Both the position numbers and the translations under genes were made by a program. A stretch of 14,229 bases of DNA. Origin: Candidatus Poribacteria bacterium. Lineage in GTDB: Bacteria > Poribacteria > WGA-4E > GCA-2687025. Under the pieces are notes generated by a model, which saw nothing but the letters and a program-made list of their open reading frames with translations, ran no database searches and was not told the origin of the DNA. Where the stretch lies: positions 101,606 to 115,834 of the forward strand of contig JAPPNK010000010.1 in NCBI GenBank assembly GCA_028818695.1, read 5' to 3'. Below, one piece after another: positions 13,077 through 14,229 of this stretch (positions within the stretch are counted from its first letter, which is position 1; every line of letters starts with the position of its first letter).

Positions 13077-13595
13077 ATGAACGACGCTTTATTGGAACCG
13101 ACAGCTCAACAGGAGCAGATTTCGCGGTTGTATGTCAACGCCGTCGCAACAAAGGCTGGCTATGTCGTATGGCCTCCGCCAGAACATGATCGAGACGGCG
13201 TGGACATGCAGATCAGGGCTGGAGGTAGAATGCGGCCTGCAATCGATGTGCAGTTGAAGGAGACGATCAACCTTAAAGGTCCCACTGATGGAACATACAG
13301 GTTCCGGTTGAAAAACCGCAACTACAAACTGTTGCAGGGAGAAAAATATCGGACGCCTCGATTGCTGGTTGTCCTCCACATGCCGCGGGACAAAAGCCAG
13401 TGGATAACGATCGTGAACGACGGATTGACGCTGAGGCGCTGCGCTTATTGGCTGAATCTGAGAGAGTTCGACGAGTTAGACGAGAATGCGGATGACGACA
13501 AATATACCCTTGTCCACATACCGCAAGAAAATCGGTTTGACGATGTAAGTTTACGGAGGCTGATGGATCAAGCGCGAACAGGGAGAATCGAATGA
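13077..13595 (+). CDS. DUF4365-like protein, predicted PD-(D/E)xK nuclease fold
   Basis: 172 residues. The N-terminus has an acidic helix (EPTAQQEQISRLYVNAVATKAG, Glu13), then DRDGVD (38-43), then IDVQLKE (56-62). Glu13, Asp43 and the Gln59-x-Lys61 pair are spaced as in Mrr/DUF4365-type PD-(D/E)xK enzymes, where they bind metal and cut nucleic acid. The remainder (YRTPRLLVVLHMP, CAYWLNL) fits the closing strands of that family. DUF4365 proteins are often found in accessory or defence islands; the target here is unknown. A purine-rich GAAGGAAGGGAAG lies somewhat far upstream of the ATG. The stop overlaps the next start in ATGA, so the two genes are translationally coupled. DNA here is less GC-rich than trpD (about 43% in one 60-base line against about 70%). 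Confidence 0.7.
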   Translation: MNDALLEPTAQQEQISRLYVNAVATKAGYVVWPPPEHDRDGVDMQIRAGGRMRPAIDVQLKETINLKGPTDGTYRFRLKNRNYKLLQGEKYRTPRLLVVLHMPRDKSQWITIVNDGLTLRRCAYWLNLREFDELDENADDDKYTLVHIPQENRFDDVSLRRLMDQARTGRIE

Positions 13596-14188
13596 GAACA
13601 GCATTGTTCGATGAAGAGGAACTGAGGGCGATTTCGCCGGATATTCTGGCGGCGTACGCTGTCGCCGCAGGATGGAAAATCGTTGGCAAATACGGAACCC
13701 ATTGCGATGTGTATGACGCGGCCGACAAGCCGGAGCTTATTATCCCGCGCACGAGCCGGTTGGTCGATTACGCAAGCGGAGTTGCAGAGCTGATTCAGTA
13801 TTTTGCGGCGTCGGCAGAAAAAGACGCGCAAAGCGTGTTCCGCGATTTGACATACGCCCGCTGCGACGTCATTCGAGCGAAGGTAGAAAGCGAAAGCGAC
13901 AGCGCCCCGATCATTGATGCCGTGGGACTGATGAACGGCTCAAAAAATTTGCTAACAGCAACGCTGCGCTCGTTGGACAATCCAAAACCGACCTATCACG
14001 GTCCAATCGGAAAATATGCGAGTGTCTTGAACAACATCCGTTTTGGCCAAACCGAAAAAGGCAGCCTCGTCATGACGATGTTGACGTCCGACATCGAACC
14101 TGCCTCTCAAGAACAAGGAGAGCTCATAAAGACGCAGAAATATCCCACTGAACGGCGGATGACGCGCCGCTTGATGGGTAGTACCTGA
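13592..14188 (+). CDS. Uncharacterised partner of the DUF4365-like protein, possibly C-terminally truncated
   Basis: 198 residues, no assigned function. It starts in the ATGA overlap with the preceding gene. Segments PDILAAYAVAAGWKIVGKYG (16-35), PELIIPRTSRLVDYASGVAELI (47-68), ARCDVIRAK (89-97) and PIGKYASVLNNIRFGQTEKGSLVM (138-161) remind me of the N-terminal part of a longer (about 450-520 residue) bacterial protein that I recall beside DUF4365 genes, with consensus 'GW..fG', 'P....DY' and 'GQTE.GSY'. Here the chain stops soon after YPTERRMTRRLM, where that family continues. Only 41 bases of the window lie beyond, so an intact continuation in another frame cannot be judged. No transmembrane segment, signal peptide or catalytic motif is visible. 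It may instead be a naturally short homologue. Confidence 0.6.
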   Translation: MRTALFDEEELRAISPDILAAYAVAAGWKIVGKYGTHCDVYDAADKPELIIPRTSRLVDYASGVAELIQYFAASAEKDAQSVFRDLTYARCDVIRAKVESESDSAPIIDAVGLMNGSKNLLTATLRSLDNPKPTYHGPIGKYASVLNNIRFGQTEKGSLVMTMLTSDIEPASQEQGELIKTQKYPTERRMTRRLMGST

Positions 14189-14229
14189 AGGCGATGGTAT
14201 TGGTATAATTTGTTTGATTTTCATTCAAC

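Overview
The window looks like a chromosomal segment of a GC-rich, signal-peptide-rich environmental bacterium, most probably Candidatus Poribacteria or a close relative. The best clue is the first gene: degenerate WD40 blades of the 'SVAYSPDG...IW' type, joined to a C-terminal 'NYPNPFNPETWIPF' FlgD/type IX sorting-like domain. A secreted LamG-domain protein and a DUF1080 (3-keto-disaccharide hydrolase-like) protein fit the same picture. This assignment is an inference from protein style; no rRNA or other phylogenetic marker is present.

Layout. 1-1670 (+): 3' part of a WD40/sorting-domain protein, closed by an intrinsic terminator. 1773-6420 (-): methylthioadenosine phosphorylase (mtnP), bifunctional NAD(P)H-hydrate repair enzyme (nnr), a small exported membrane protein with its own promoter and a dyad operator candidate, an ArsC-family reductase, and a ROK sugar kinase. 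6479-7393 (+): acetamidase/formamidase family protein, divergent from the kinase. 7424-8128 (-): orphan ABC ATPase with an altered signature motif and no H-loop histidine. 8149-9463 (-): tRNA locus with five tRNA genes (Ala-CGC, Ser-CGA, Arg-ACG, Ser-GCT, Ser-TGA). The gene for the tRNA adenosine deaminase TadA sits between tRNA-Arg(ACG), its expected substrate, and tRNA-Ser(CGA). A near-consensus promoter (TTGACA-N17-TATGAT) drives the cluster, and a terminator follows tRNA-Ala. 9609-13038 (+): small lipoprotein, secreted LamG protein, DUF1080 protein, a 382-base spacer rich in nested C/G palindromes, and a stand-alone trpD. 13077-14188 (+): a translationally coupled pair, a DUF4365-like PD-(D/E)xK protein and a partner that seems C-terminally shortened, in visibly lower-GC DNA.

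How the genes relate. Most protein genes are housekeeping: methionine/purine salvage (MtnP), repair of damaged NAD(P)H (Nnr), sugar phosphorylation (ROK), tryptophan synthesis (TrpD) and wobble inosine formation (TadA). The LamG and DUF1080 genes are neighbours and may both handle glycans. The regions most worth following up are the tadA/tRNA-Arg(ACG) transcription unit, where an enzyme appears to be co-transcribed with its RNA substrate, and the terminal DUF4365 pair, which may be an accessory (possibly defence-related) module. Several intergenic dyads are placed exactly over candidate promoter elements.
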